Below, piece after piece: positions 20,332 through 30,422 of a stretch of DNA of 64,000 bases; position 1 is the stretch's first letter; each line of letters begins with the position of its first letter. Both the position numbers and the translations under genes were made by a program. A model generated the notes under the pieces. The model saw only the letters and a list, made by a program, of their open reading frames with translations. It had not been told where the DNA came from and searched no databases. Where the stretch lies: the NCBI GenBank assembly GCA_016892645.1, contig JAFEMX010000001.1:496001-560000 (forward strand), given 5' to 3'. The DNA comes from Micrococcaceae bacterium RIT 802. GTDB lineage: Bacteria; Actinomycetota; Actinomycetes; Actinomycetales; Micrococcaceae.

Positions 20332-21699
20332 CTATTTCATGTTCAGTTTCGGCGTGATCTTCGCGTCGTACTCCGCCGCGAGCCCCCCGAGGTCGTTGGA
20401 GTCCCGGATCTTGCCGAAGAACTCCTCGAGGATCTGCGAGGACTCCACCGCGGCCCAGCCCGGGGCCGCCGGGGTCAGCTTCGAGTTCGACGCCGAGGCG
20501 ATGGACGCCTGGGCGAACTGGTCGTCGCCGAGCGAGGAGTTGTACTCGCTGTTGGCTGGACCCAGGCCCGCCTTGCCAAGCATCTTCTGGTACTCCGCGG
20601 AGAAGATGATGCGCATCAGGTCCTTCGCCAGTTCGGGCTGCTGGGATTTTGCGGAGATGCCGATGTTCGAGCCGCCGGCCAAGACAGGTGCGGGCTGGCC
20701 GTCGTTGCCGGGGAGCACGAAGGTATCGAACTTCTTCTCGTCCCAGGCACGCGTGTTCTTGCCGTCATCGCCCTTTTCCAGGTTGCCGATGGACCAGTGG
20801 GCCCACCCCGGAGCCATGATCGTTGCTGCCGCCAGCGACGTCTTGCCGGTGGGCTTGCCGGCGTCGTCCAGGATCTCGTCGGCGTCGTTGATGTACAGCC
20901 AGGGCGTGACGTCCTTGGCGTCGGCGGGGGCCTTCGAGGCGTTGCGGTAGAGGCTTTGGAGCTGTTCGAGGCCCTTGATGGTGTTGGGGTCGGCGAGCGT
21001 CGACTGCCACTGGCCATCGACCTTCTTGGCCAGGTCCCCGCCATTGGCGAAGATCCAGGAGATGCCGTTGCGCCAATCCTGTCCACCGATGAAGAAGCCG
21101 GAGAAGTTCTTGATCTCGCGGGGGTTCTTCTCGGTGATGGTCTTCACCGCCGTGTTGAACTCCTCGAGGGTGCCGGGCTGCTCGACCCCTGCCTCCTTCC
21201 AGAGGTCCTTGCGCATGAACATGTACCGGGAACCGGAGTAGTAGGGCAAGGTGAACTTCTTGCCATCCACCGAGCCGGCCTCGACGAACGAGGGGATCAG
21301 CGAGTCGCCACCGAGCTCGTCATACATGTCGGAGAGGTCAAGGAACGCCCCCACATTGGTGAAGGTGGGCGACTGGGTATTGCCCATCTCGACGACGTCC
21401 GGGGTGTTGTTGGCGTCGGGCAGCGCCGTGGTCATCTTGGTGACCAGGTCGCCCCACCCCTGCTCCTCGATCTTCAGCGTGGCCCCGGTCTGGGCCGTGA
21501 ATTCCTTTTTCAGGTAGCTGCGCAATTCGTCCGGGGTGTCGCCTCCGGCGAGCCACAAAGTGATGGACTTTCCCGCATTGTCGGCGGCCGCCGTGGAGGA
21601 CTGCGCTGGCGAGGATGCCGCGGAAGTCGACGAGCCGGCACATCCGGCGAGTGCCAGCGCAGCGGCGGTGAGCGCCGCGAGGCCCAAGAGCTTTTTCAT
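20332..21699 (-). CDS. Extracellular sugar-binding lipoprotein (CUT1 family)
   Basis: A 455-residue solute-binding protein. The signal peptide ends in a lipobox (LALAGC, Cys20) so the protein is anchored to the outer face of the membrane. The mature part has family-1 binding-protein features, e.g. ITLWLAGGDTPDELRSYLKK early on and ITEKNPREIKNFSGFFIGGQDW in the hinge region. ATG 21699 is preceded by GAAGGAAC. It lies 73 bases downstream of the ROK regulator and upstream of the two permeases. Together with the GH3 hydrolase and ROK kinase this suggests import of chitobiose or cell-wall-derived GlcNAc saccharides; the ligand itself cannot be read from the sequence. Confidence 0.9.
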   Translation of the reverse strand: MKKLLGLAALTAAALALAGCAGSSTSAASSPAQSSTAAADNAGKSITLWLAGGDTPDELRSYLKKEFTAQTGATLKIEEQGWGDLVTKMTTALPDANNTPDVVEMGNTQSPTFTNVGAFLDLSDMYDELGGDSLIPSFVEAGSVDGKKFTLPYYSGSRYMFMRKDLWKEAGVEQPGTLEEFNTAVKTITEKNPREIKNFSGFFIGGQDWRNGISWIFANGGDLAKKVDGQWQSTLADPNTIKGLEQLQSLYRNASKAPADAKDVTPWLYINDADEILDDAGKPTGKTSLAAATIMAPGWAHWSIGNLEKGDDGKNTRAWDEKKFDTFVLPGNDGQPAPVLAGGSNIGISAKSQQPELAKDLMRIIFSAEYQKMLGKAGLGPANSEYNSSLGDDQFAQASIASASNSKLTPAAPGWAAVESSQILEEFFGKIRDSNDLGGLAAEYDAKITPKLNMK

Positions 21700-21772
21700 T
21701 GCTGTTCCTTCGGGTTTTAGCTAGGCGATGCCGGGCGGCACCTCCATCTGGTTCATGCGCGCATCGATGGGG

Positions 21773-22924
21773 TCAGGCCACCCCCAACCGGTTCCAGAGG
21801 ACCAGGACGGCCGTTCCGAGCAGGACGATGTCCTCCGGGTGGGCAGCCAACCGGACCGAGACCGGGGGCGGCTGCTGGGGGAGTAGGCGTTGACGGAGGG
21901 TGCGTTCGGTGCTGGCCAGTAGCGGACCGTCCAACAATTCGGTGGGACCGCTCAGGACGATGTCCGTCAGATCCAGGGCGCCGACCACCGGTGCCAGGGC
22001 GATGGCCAACCGCTCCCCGGCGGTGCGCAGGACCTCGTCCGAGGTCGCGCTGGGATCGGCGGCGCCCGCGGCCGTTGCCAGGCTGTGTTTCAGCGACGGC
22101 ACCGAAAGCCACGTTTCGAGGCAGCCGTCCTTGCCGCAGCTGCACCGGCTGCCGCCGTCGGTCCCCACCGTGACGTGGCCGATTTCCCCGGCCGCGCTGT
22201 GGACACCACGCACGCGCTGGCCTCCGATGATCAGGCCCGATCCGACGCCGCGCCCGACCTTGACCAGAATCATGTCGGCGCATCCGTCACCGAAGGTGTA
22301 ATCGGCATGGACGGCAGCGTCGGCGTCGTTGGAGACCAGCGTGGGCAGGCCGGTTTCGGCCTCGAGCAGCATGCGCAACGGGACGTCGGTCCATCCGAGA
22401 TTGGGTGCAGTCAAGACCACGCCGTCCGCGTTGACGACGCCCGGGGTGCCAACGCCGATGCCCAGCAGTGGAGCCGTAGCCAGGGCGGCCGATTCCCGCG
22501 CCATGTCCACGACGAGCTCGATGACCGCGTCGCCGGTTTCCCCCACCAGGTGCCGCTCGGTCCGGGCCAGCATGTTGCCATCGAGATCCAGGACGGCCGC
22601 ACGCAGGATGGAGTCCTCGGCCAGATCGAGTCCGAGGATCTGCAGGCCGCGGCGGTTGAGGTCCACGAGCATGGCCGGCTTGCCCGGCCGCACCGCATCG
22701 GTCTGGCCCAGCTCGATGACATGGGTGCGCTCGATCAGCTCGGCTACCAGGTCGGAGACCGTGACGCGCGTCAACCCGAGTGCACGCGACAGGTCGGCGC
22801 GGCTCATCGGGCCACCCGAGTGCAGGGTCTGGAGCACCAACGACAGGTTGTGCTCGCGTCCGTGGGAGGGCAGGGCTGCGTTCTCGAGGGGAAGGCGGTG
22901 TCTGCGTGCAGGAGCGCTCGTCAT
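21773..22924 (-). CDS. ROK family transcriptional regulator (NagC/XylR type)
   Basis: A 383-residue repressor. Residues ~15-80 form a winged helix (MSRADLSRALGLTRVTVSDLVAELIERT), followed by the ROK sugar-sensing domain with LGLDLAEDSI, GIGVGTPGVVN and the zinc motif GEIGHVTVGTDGGSRCSCGKDGCLE. Unlike the enzyme at 15987-16934 it carries the HTH. It is the first gene of the leftward amino-sugar operon and is probably its repressor, released by a phosphorylated or free amino sugar. A palindromic operator candidate sits right upstream (22929-22947), four bases before ATG 22924, pointing to autoregulation. Confidence 0.9.
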   Translation of the reverse strand: MTSAPARRHRLPLENAALPSHGREHNLSLVLQTLHSGGPMSRADLSRALGLTRVTVSDLVAELIERTHVIELGQTDAVRPGKPAMLVDLNRRGLQILGLDLAEDSILRAAVLDLDGNMLARTERHLVGETGDAVIELVVDMARESAALATAPLLGIGVGTPGVVNADGVVLTAPNLGWTDVPLRMLLEAETGLPTLVSNDADAAVHADYTFGDGCADMILVKVGRGVGSGLIIGGQRVRGVHSAAGEIGHVTVGTDGGSRCSCGKDGCLETWLSVPSLKHSLATAAGAADPSATSDEVLRTAGERLAIALAPVVGALDLTDIVLSGPTELLDGPLLASTERTLRQRLLPQQPPPVSVRLAAHPEDIVLLGTAVLVLWNRLGVA

Positions 22925-22928
22925 GAAT

Positions 22929-22947
22929 GTTAGTAAAGAGTACTAAC
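22929..22947. promoter_or_regulatory. Candidate ROK operator over the operon promoter
   Basis: Perfect inverted repeat GTTAGTA-N5-TACTAAC in an otherwise unusual AT-rich patch. On the minus strand TTGTTT (22955-22960) and TTTACT, 17 bases apart, can serve as -35/-10, so the repeat covers the -10 and start site of the ROK regulator gene. The half-site resembles known ROK/XylR operators (TTAGT-type). Confidence 0.6.
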
Positions 22948-23048
22948 AATAAAAAAACAAGACGTGGATCACATTTTTTCGGCGGTCCGTCCGGTCCCGC
23001 GGGGATCGACACCGAAGCAGTGTCCCGGCGGTGGCAAAATGGACGACG

Positions 23049-23573
23049 ATGACTTCTTCCGCAGCACACCCGCCGTCCCCGATCACCATCCGTCAGGCCG
23101 TCGCCTCCGACTACCCCGAGATCGCCCGGATCACCGTCGACTCGTACCTGTCGGCCGGACATTTCGAGGACCCGGACCACCCGTATCTGCAGGTGGTCCA
23201 GCAGGTCGCCGAACGGCACGCCGCCGCGGAGATCCTCGTGGCCGAGCGCGACGGTGCCGTCATCGGGGCCGTGACGTTGGTGCGCGCGGGCAATCCGTAC
23301 GCCGACATAGCCCTGGAGAACGAGCTCGAGTTCCGCATGCTCGTGGTGGACCCGGCCGTCCAGCGCTCCGGCGCTGGACGGGCGATGATGCAGGAGATCA
23401 TCCGCCGGGGGCGCGACCTGGAGGGCGTGAACACCATCTCGTTGACCACCGGCAGCAACTGGATGGCCGCCCAGGCGCTGTACACGCACCTGGGCTTCCA
23501 CAACGTCCCCGAGCGCGACTGGCTGGTGCCCGACACCGACATCCTGCTCAAGGTCTACGTCCTGCCACTCTGA
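23049..23573 (+). CDS. GNAT family N-acetyltransferase
   Basis: A 174-residue GNAT protein. The acetyl-CoA-binding A motif is EFRMLVVDPAVQRSGAGRAMM, with the R/Q-x-x-G-x-G/A loop as QRSGAG; the C-terminal B motif is YTHLGF. ATG 23049 is chosen because CAAAAT (23035-23040) lies eight bases upstream, fitting a leaderless start; an in-frame GTG at 23031 is less likely. The acetyl acceptor is unknown. It stands alone between the divergent amino-sugar operon and gatCAB. Confidence 0.85.
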   Translation: MTSSAAHPPSPITIRQAVASDYPEIARITVDSYLSAGHFEDPDHPYLQVVQQVAERHAAAEILVAERDGAVIGAVTLVRAGNPYADIALENELEFRMLVVDPAVQRSGAGRAMMQEIIRRGRDLEGVNTISLTTGSNWMAAQALYTHLGFHNVPERDWLVPDTDILLKVYVLPL

Positions 23574-23581
23574 GCACCCGC

Positions 23582-23608
23582 GGACCGGGGGGAATCGCCT
23601 GCCGGTCC
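23582..23608 (+). terminator. Short inverted repeat after the GNAT gene
   Basis: GGACCGG (23582-23588) pairs with CCGGTCC (23602-23608) across a 13-base loop, nine bases after the GNAT stop and just before the gatC -10 candidate TAGACT (23614-23619). No T-tract; weak evidence. Confidence 0.25.
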
Positions 23609-23658
23609 TGAACTAGACTGGTGGGGAAAACCCACCACCCATGAATTCGGGGAGATAC

Positions 23659-23955
23659 ATGCCTGCCATCAGTCGTGAGGACGTTGCCCATCTGGCGCAA
23701 CTGGCCCACCTGGAGATGAGCGATACCGAGCTGGAGAAAATGACCGGCGAACTCGGTGTCATCGTCGATGCGATCAAGTCGGTGAGCGAGGCCGCCGGCA
23801 ACGACGTCCCGGCCACCAGCCACCCGCTGCCGCTGGTCAACGTGATGCGCGAGGACGTGGTCGGGCAGACCCTGACCCAGGAGGAGGCGCTGCAGAACGC
23901 GCCCGACGCCGAAGACGGCCGCTTCAAGGTCCCGGCCATCCTGGAAGGGGAGTAG
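23659..23955 (+). CDS. gatC: Asp-tRNA(Asn)/Glu-tRNA(Gln) amidotransferase subunit C
   Basis: A 98-residue GatC. It clamps GatA and GatB in the complex that converts misacylated Glu-tRNA(Gln) or Asp-tRNA(Asn) to the amidated form. Typical sequence: ISREDVAHLAQLAHLEMSD at the N-terminus, PLVNVMREDVV in the middle and DGRFKVPAILEGE at the end. ATG 23659 is favoured over 23641 because GGGGAG (23649-23654) sits at proper spacing. First gene of gatCAB; only three bases separate its stop from gatA. Confidence 0.95.
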   Translation: MPAISREDVAHLAQLAHLEMSDTELEKMTGELGVIVDAIKSVSEAAGNDVPATSHPLPLVNVMREDVVGQTLTQEEALQNAPDAEDGRFKVPAILEGE

Positions 23956-23958
23956 GAC

Positions 23959-25506
<1,548 letters not shown>

Positions 25507-25507
25507 G

Positions 25508-27019
25508 ATGGCCCACGCAACGGAAGAACTCGTCGACTTCGATGAGGCCCTGGATCGCTACGACCCGGCCCTCGGGTTCGAGGTCCACGTCGAGCTGAAC
25601 ACCGCCACCAAGATGTTCTCCGACGCCCCGAACGCCTTCGGCGACGTCCCGAACACCAACGTCACCCCCGTGGACCTGGGCCTGCCCGGCGTCCTGCCGG
25701 TGGTGAACAAGAAGGCCGTGGAGTATTCGATCAAGATCGGACTGGCGCTTAACTGCCAGATCGCCGAGTACTGCCGCTTCGCCCGGAAGAACTACTTCTA
25801 CCCGGACACCCCGAAGAACTTCCAGACCTCGCAGTACGACGAGCCCATCGCATTCGACGGCTGGCTGGACATCGAGCTGTCCGACGGCGAGGTCTTCCAC
25901 GTGGAGATCGAACGCGCGCACATGGAGGAGGATGCCGGGAAGCTGACCCACATGGGCACCTCCGGCCGCATTCAGGGCGCCGACTTCTCGCTCGTGGACT
26001 ACAACCGGGCCGGCGTCCCGCTGGTCGAGATCGTCACCAAGCCGATCCTCGGTGCCGGCAAGCGCGCCCCCGAACTGGCGAAGGCCTACGTGGCGGCCAT
26101 CCGCGAGATCGTGAAGAACCTCGACGTCTCCGACGCCAAGATGGAACGCGGCAACGTCCGCTGCGACGCCAACGTCTCGCTCATGCCCAAGGGCACGACG
26201 ACGCTGGGCACCCGCACCGAGACCAAGAACGTGAACTCGCTACGCGCCGTCGAACACGCCGTCCGCTTCGAGATCGAGCGCCACGCTGCAGTCCTGGACT
26301 CCGGCGAAAAGATCGTGCAGGAGACGCGCCACTGGCACGAGGACACCCGGACCACGACCTCCGGCCGACCCAAGTCCGATGCCGACGACTACCGCTACTT
26401 CCCCGAACCGGACCTCGTCCCGATCGTGACGACCAAGGAATGGATCGAGGAACTGCGCGCGCAGCTTCCCGAGCCGCTGGCCGAGCGCCGCAAGCGGCTG
26501 CAGGCGGACTGGGGCTACGCCGACGCCGAATTCCGTGACGTCGTCAACGCCGGCTTCCTGGACGCCATCGAGGAGACCATCGCCGCAGGCGCCAGCCCGG
26601 CGGTGGCCCGCAAGTGGTGGATGGGTGAGATTTCCCGCCTGGCCAAGAACGCCGACGTCGAACCCCTCGACCTGGGCGTCACCCCGGCGACGATCATCGA
26701 GCTGAACTCGCTGATCGAAGCCAAGAAGATCAACGACAAGATCGCCCGACAGGTCCTCGAGTACGTCGTCGCGGGGGAGGGGAGGCCGACCGAGATCGTC
26801 GAGAAGCGCTCCCTGGCCGTCGTCAACGACGATTCCGCGCTCGGTGCCGCGATCGACGATGCCATGGCCGCCATGCCCGACGTGGTCGCGAAGATCAAGG
26901 ACGGCAAGGTCCAGGCGATCGGCGCCCTCATCGGCCCGGTCATGAAGGCCACGCGCGGCCAGGCCGATGCCGGCCGGGTGCGCGAGATCGTGCTGGAGAA
27001 GCTCGGCGTCGAGGGCTGA
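25508..27019 (+). CDS. gatB: Asp-tRNA(Asn)/Glu-tRNA(Gln) amidotransferase subunit B
   Basis: A 503-residue GatB, the kinase/tRNA-binding subunit that activates the misacylated tRNA and receives ammonia from GatA. Signatures: LGFEVHVELNTATKMFS, GLPGVLPVVNKKAVEY, and the GatB signature YNRAGVPLVEIVTKP; the C-terminal YqeY-like tail domain ends with KATRGQADAGRVREIV. ATG 25508 starts two bases after the gatA stop, with GGAAGG at 25490-25495. Last gene of the operon, followed by a hairpin at 27039-27073. Confidence 0.96.
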   Translation: MAHATEELVDFDEALDRYDPALGFEVHVELNTATKMFSDAPNAFGDVPNTNVTPVDLGLPGVLPVVNKKAVEYSIKIGLALNCQIAEYCRFARKNYFYPDTPKNFQTSQYDEPIAFDGWLDIELSDGEVFHVEIERAHMEEDAGKLTHMGTSGRIQGADFSLVDYNRAGVPLVEIVTKPILGAGKRAPELAKAYVAAIREIVKNLDVSDAKMERGNVRCDANVSLMPKGTTTLGTRTETKNVNSLRAVEHAVRFEIERHAAVLDSGEKIVQETRHWHEDTRTTTSGRPKSDADDYRYFPEPDLVPIVTTKEWIEELRAQLPEPLAERRKRLQADWGYADAEFRDVVNAGFLDAIEETIAAGASPAVARKWWMGEISRLAKNADVEPLDLGVTPATIIELNSLIEAKKINDKIARQVLEYVVAGEGRPTEIVEKRSLAVVNDDSALGAAIDDAMAAMPDVVAKIKDGKVQAIGALIGPVMKATRGQADAGRVREIVLEKLGVEG

Positions 27020-27038
27020 GCCCACGCACCACCTGCCC

Positions 27039-27073
27039 CGGGGCGGACGGATCATCACGATCCGCCCGCCCCG
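27039..27073 (+). terminator. Hairpin terminator after gatB
   Basis: Fifteen-base arms (27039-27053 and 27059-27073, CGGGGCGGACGGATC against GATCCGCCCGCCCCG) with one A-C mismatch and a 5-base ATCAC loop, 19 bases after the gatB stop. Very GC-rich stem without T-run, as common in this lineage. Confidence 0.6.
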
Positions 27074-27103
27074 CGGCGTCTGTCGGGTGTGTACCGTAGC
27101 CCC

Positions 27104-28018
27104 ATGACCGGTGAGCACCCCGAGAACCCTGCAGGAACCGACATCCCGGCGCACGACGTGGAGATCACCGGCGCCCTGATCCGGTCCCTGCTGGCGGAGC
27201 AGCACCCGGATCTGGCGGATCTGGAGTTGCGCCGGGTCGCCAACGGGTGGGACAACGTCGTCTACCGGCTCGGCGATGAGCTGGCCGTGCGCCTGCCCCG
27301 CCGGGCCAGCGCCCATCAGCTGCTGATTAACGAAGTGCGCTGGCTGCCCTTCCTGGCCCCGCGGCTGCCGTTGCCCATCCCGGCTGTCGTTCGGCGCGGT
27401 CGTCCGGTTGCCGGATATCCTTACCACTGGGCCGTGGTCCCCTGGTTCGATGGCGTGAGCGCTGCCTCGCGCACCGCTGCCGAACGCGACGGGTACGCGG
27501 CCGACCTCGGGCGTTTCCTGCGTGCCCTCCACGTTCCCGCCCCCGCCGACGCCCCACGCAACCCCGTCCGTGGCGTCGCCCTGGCCACCCGAGCGTCCGC
27601 CTTCGACCAACGTCTCTCGGCTGCCGTGCTCCCGGTCGATGGCCCGTGGCGGGAAATCTTCCAGGCGGGCCTCGATGCGACTCCCTACCAGGGCCCGCCG
27701 CTGTGGCTGCACGGCGACCCGCATCCGCACAACCTCGTGGTCGCCCCCGACTCCGGCCCCGCGCGGATCGCCGCCGTCGCAGACTTCGGGGACATCACGG
27801 CCGGGGACCCCGCCAGCGACCTGGCCGTGTCCTGGCTACACTTCACTGCTGCCGGACGCGAGGCCTTCCGGGCAGAACTGCGGCACGACGACGGCACCTG
27901 GATCCGCGCCCGGGGCTGGGCCGTCCACTATGCGCTGCTCATGGCCCTGTTGCCCGTCGGGGACCCGCTCCACGAGGTCGGGGTTCACGCGCTGCACGAC
28001 CTGCGAGACGGGGCCTGA
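27104..28018 (+). CDS. Aminoglycoside phosphotransferase-fold (APH) protein
   Basis: A 304-residue protein with the APH/choline kinase fold. It shows the kinase core: a start of the N-lobe at RVANGWDNVVYRLGDELAVRLPRR, the Brenner motif LHGDPHPHNLVV (HGDxxxxN) and the metal-binding DFGDITAGDPASDLA. The family includes aminoglycoside and macrolide kinases but also many small-molecule kinases; nothing here proves drug resistance. ATG 27104 is six bases after TACCGT (27092-27097), so it appears leaderless. Convergent with the MFS gene downstream, 12 bases apart. Confidence 0.82.
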   Translation: MTGEHPENPAGTDIPAHDVEITGALIRSLLAEQHPDLADLELRRVANGWDNVVYRLGDELAVRLPRRASAHQLLINEVRWLPFLAPRLPLPIPAVVRRGRPVAGYPYHWAVVPWFDGVSAASRTAAERDGYAADLGRFLRALHVPAPADAPRNPVRGVALATRASAFDQRLSAAVLPVDGPWREIFQAGLDATPYQGPPLWLHGDPHPHNLVVAPDSGPARIAAVADFGDITAGDPASDLAVSWLHFTAAGREAFRAELRHDDGTWIRARGWAVHYALLMALLPVGDPLHEVGVHALHDLRDGA

Positions 28019-28030
28019 GGCCGCTCCCGA

Positions 28031-29500
28031 TCAGCTGGTTGTCTCGGGTGAGGCATCCTGGGCCGGCATGCCAGGCTGGGTGGCCGGCCCACCACCCTGC
28101 ACATTCGGGGGCGGAACGGTCGCCGCGGGACCGGGCACAGGTGTCGAGCCGGTGTAGGACCTGCTCAGCCGGCGGTAGGACCTGGTGAACAACGCACCGA
28201 ACGCGAGCAGGACGCCAACTGCACCCGCGACGAGGAAGACCAACGCGATGCCCCGGCCCTCGCCATCGCCCAGAAGCCATCCCCACGAGCGGCGACCGGG
28301 AGCGGAATCCATGTACGGGATGATCCAGAATTCCGCGAGGGGGGCGATGAGGAAGGCCGTGATGGGTGCCGCCGCTGCTTCAAAGGTCATGGCGAAGCCG
28401 AAAACCCTCCCTTGGAGGGCGTAGGGAACCACCCGCTGGATCACCGTCTGCTCGGCGGCTTCAACCGCCGGCATGAGCATCATGTAGACCCAGATGCCGG
28501 CCGCGTAGAGCCACCACCAGTCGCGCAGGGTAAAGCCCGCGCCGACGACACCGGCACAGGCCGCGAGGATGAGCATGGTGCGAAGAGGATTCTTCCCGAG
28601 CCCGAACTTCGCAACGATTCCTCCACCAATGATGAAGCCGGTCGACGTCACCGCAAGAACCGCGCCCCAGATCTCCACGGGGAACAAGGTCAGCCCATAG
28701 GGATCCATGAGTGCCATGAAGACCCCGCCCGTGAGGTTGTTGAACGTGGTGAACAAGATCAGGGCAAAGAGGCTGGGGGCGGCACGGACTGCGGCGATGC
28801 CCTCCCGCAGTTCGACCATGCCACGTGTAGCGGCGCGCACCACGCGCGCCTCCGGAATCGAGACCCGCAGCAGGTGGATGAGCACCAGGACGCAGACGGC
28901 CAGGGCAATGGCAAGCGTTCCCCCCATGCCCACCAGGGCGATGGCCAGTCCGCTCAGCGCGCTGGTGACCAGGAAGGCGATCCCCTGCACGCTGCCCACC
29001 AATCCGTTGGCGTTGGCCCGCCGCTCAACCGGAATGAGCAGGGTCACCGTCGTGGAGAGTGCCACGTTGCGCAGCTGTTCCACGACGGCACCGATGAGCA
29101 CCACGATCGCGAAGAGCCAGAACCAGGGGTGGGCGAGGTCCAGGAGCGAGGACTCGGGAAGGAACATGTACATCAGCCCTGCCGCCGCGAAGCACCCGGC
29201 CGTGAACGCGGTCGCACCGACCATCACCGCATGTTTGCGGTATCGGTCCACGAGGATGCCGAAATACATCCCGAAGAACGCGACCAACAGCATGTAGGCG
29301 CCGCCGATGAGGCCCGTGGCCAGCACGGACCGCGTCTCGAGGTAGACCCAGAAGGTCAGGGCGAACCAGAGGAAGCTCGTGGTGATGTTGGCGACCGCGG
29401 TATTGACCAGGACATGGATGAACGTTCTGTGCCCCGCGCCCAGAGGTGGTGTTTCCTTGGCCGTCACGGCGTCCGTGGAGGACGCGTCTTCCTGCGACAT
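28031..29500 (-). CDS. MFS transporter (multidrug/exporter type)
   Basis: A 489-residue major facilitator with about 12 hydrophobic segments; the A-motif-like loop after TM2 reads FGILVDRYRKHAVMVG. It resembles the MFS_3/EntS-like exporter group. The C-terminal ~35 residues are Pro/Gly-rich and hydrophilic. ATG 29500 lies six bases after TAACCT (29507-29512, minus strand), fitting leaderless transcription; GTG 29506 is an alternative. Its neighbours give no hint of substrate. Confidence 0.85.
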   Translation of the reverse strand: MSQEDASSTDAVTAKETPPLGAGHRTFIHVLVNTAVANITTSFLWFALTFWVYLETRSVLATGLIGGAYMLLVAFFGMYFGILVDRYRKHAVMVGATAFTAGCFAAAGLMYMFLPESSLLDLAHPWFWLFAIVVLIGAVVEQLRNVALSTTVTLLIPVERRANANGLVGSVQGIAFLVTSALSGLAIALVGMGGTLAIALAVCVLVLIHLLRVSIPEARVVRAATRGMVELREGIAAVRAAPSLFALILFTTFNNLTGGVFMALMDPYGLTLFPVEIWGAVLAVTSTGFIIGGGIVAKFGLGKNPLRTMLILAACAGVVGAGFTLRDWWWLYAAGIWVYMMLMPAVEAAEQTVIQRVVPYALQGRVFGFAMTFEAAAAPITAFLIAPLAEFWIIPYMDSAPGRRSWGWLLGDGEGRGIALVFLVAGAVGVLLAFGALFTRSYRRLSRSYTGSTPVPGPAATVPPPNVQGGGPATQPGMPAQDASPETTS

Positions 29501-29638
29501 GTACACAGGTTAGGGGGGTGCGGGGTGCCGCGAAAGGTTGCGCAGGGGAAAAATTCCGCGGGTGCGCTGAAAACGGTGGGCCTGTGCAGCCGTCCGGGTC
29601 TGCCCTAGGGTGGAAAGAACCGACGAGAGGAACATTCC

Positions 29639-30412
29639 GTGAAGAAGATCCTGATGGTACTGACCAGCGTCGACACGATCGGCGACACCGATGAGACCAC
29701 CGGCTACAACGTGGCAGAGGCCGCGCACCCGTGGAAGGTATTCAAGGATTCGGGGCACTTCGTCGACTTCGCCTCGATCAAGGGCGGCCAGCCGCCGCGT
29801 GACACCGTCGACACCGAGGACCCCATCCAGGTCGCCTTCACCGAGGACGAGACCACCCGGGCCGGCCTGTACAACACCGCACGTGTCGACGTGGTCGACC
29901 CGGACCAGTACGACGCCGTTTTCCTGGTCGGCGGCCACGGCACCATGTGGGACTTCCCCGACAGCGAAGGGCTGCAGAAGCTCGTGGGCAGTGTCTACGA
30001 TTCCGGCGGAGTGGTCGGCGCGGTGTGCCACGGCCCCGCCGGATTGCTGAACGTCGAACTGTCCAACGGATTCCGGCTGGTCGAGGGACGCAAGGTGTCG
30101 GCCTTCACCAACGATGAGGAAGTGGCGGCCGGCAAGGACAAGGTCATTCCGTTCTTCCTGGCCGACCGGCTCGAGGAGCAGGGCGCGACGCACGTCCAGG
30201 CCGACGTCTTCGAGGAGAAGGTCCAGGTGGACGATCGGCTCGTCACCGGCCAGAACCCGGCCTCGGCGGCCGGGGTGGCCAAGGAGATGGAGAAGCTGCT
30301 GGCCGAGGTCATCCACCAGGAGAAGGCCGAGGAACAGAGCGAATCGCAGGCACTCCGGGCAGAGAAGGACGCGGAAAAGGCAGCGGCAGCCGAGGCCGAC
30401 TCCGGGAACTAG
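29639..30412 (+). CDS. DJ-1/PfpI family (Hsp31-like) glutamine amidotransferase-fold protein
   Basis: A 257-residue protein of the class I GATase-like superfamily. The nucleophile elbow is VGAVCHGPAGLL with the reactive Cys in AVCHGP, and FLVGGHGTMWDFP carries the family Gly-rich loop, as in Hsp31-type glyoxalase III/chaperones. The last ~40 residues form an unusual Glu/Ala/Lys-rich tail, probably helical and charged, beyond the usual domain. GTG 29639 is preceded by GAGAGG; TAGGGT (29606-29611) may be its -10. Likely role: detoxification of methylglyoxal or protein protection, inferred from the family. Confidence 0.85.
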   Translation: MKKILMVLTSVDTIGDTDETTGYNVAEAAHPWKVFKDSGHFVDFASIKGGQPPRDTVDTEDPIQVAFTEDETTRAGLYNTARVDVVDPDQYDAVFLVGGHGTMWDFPDSEGLQKLVGSVYDSGGVVGAVCHGPAGLLNVELSNGFRLVEGRKVSAFTNDEEVAAGKDKVIPFFLADRLEEQGATHVQADVFEEKVQVDDRLVTGQNPASAAGVAKEMEKLLAEVIHQEKAEEQSESQALRAEKDAEKAAAAEADSGN

Positions 30413-30422
30413 GCCACCCGAC

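Noticed and set aside
27104-28018. Aminoglycoside resistance gene
   Set aside because: The APH fold is shared by many kinases; there is no match to a known resistance subfamily that I can recognise and no mobile context.
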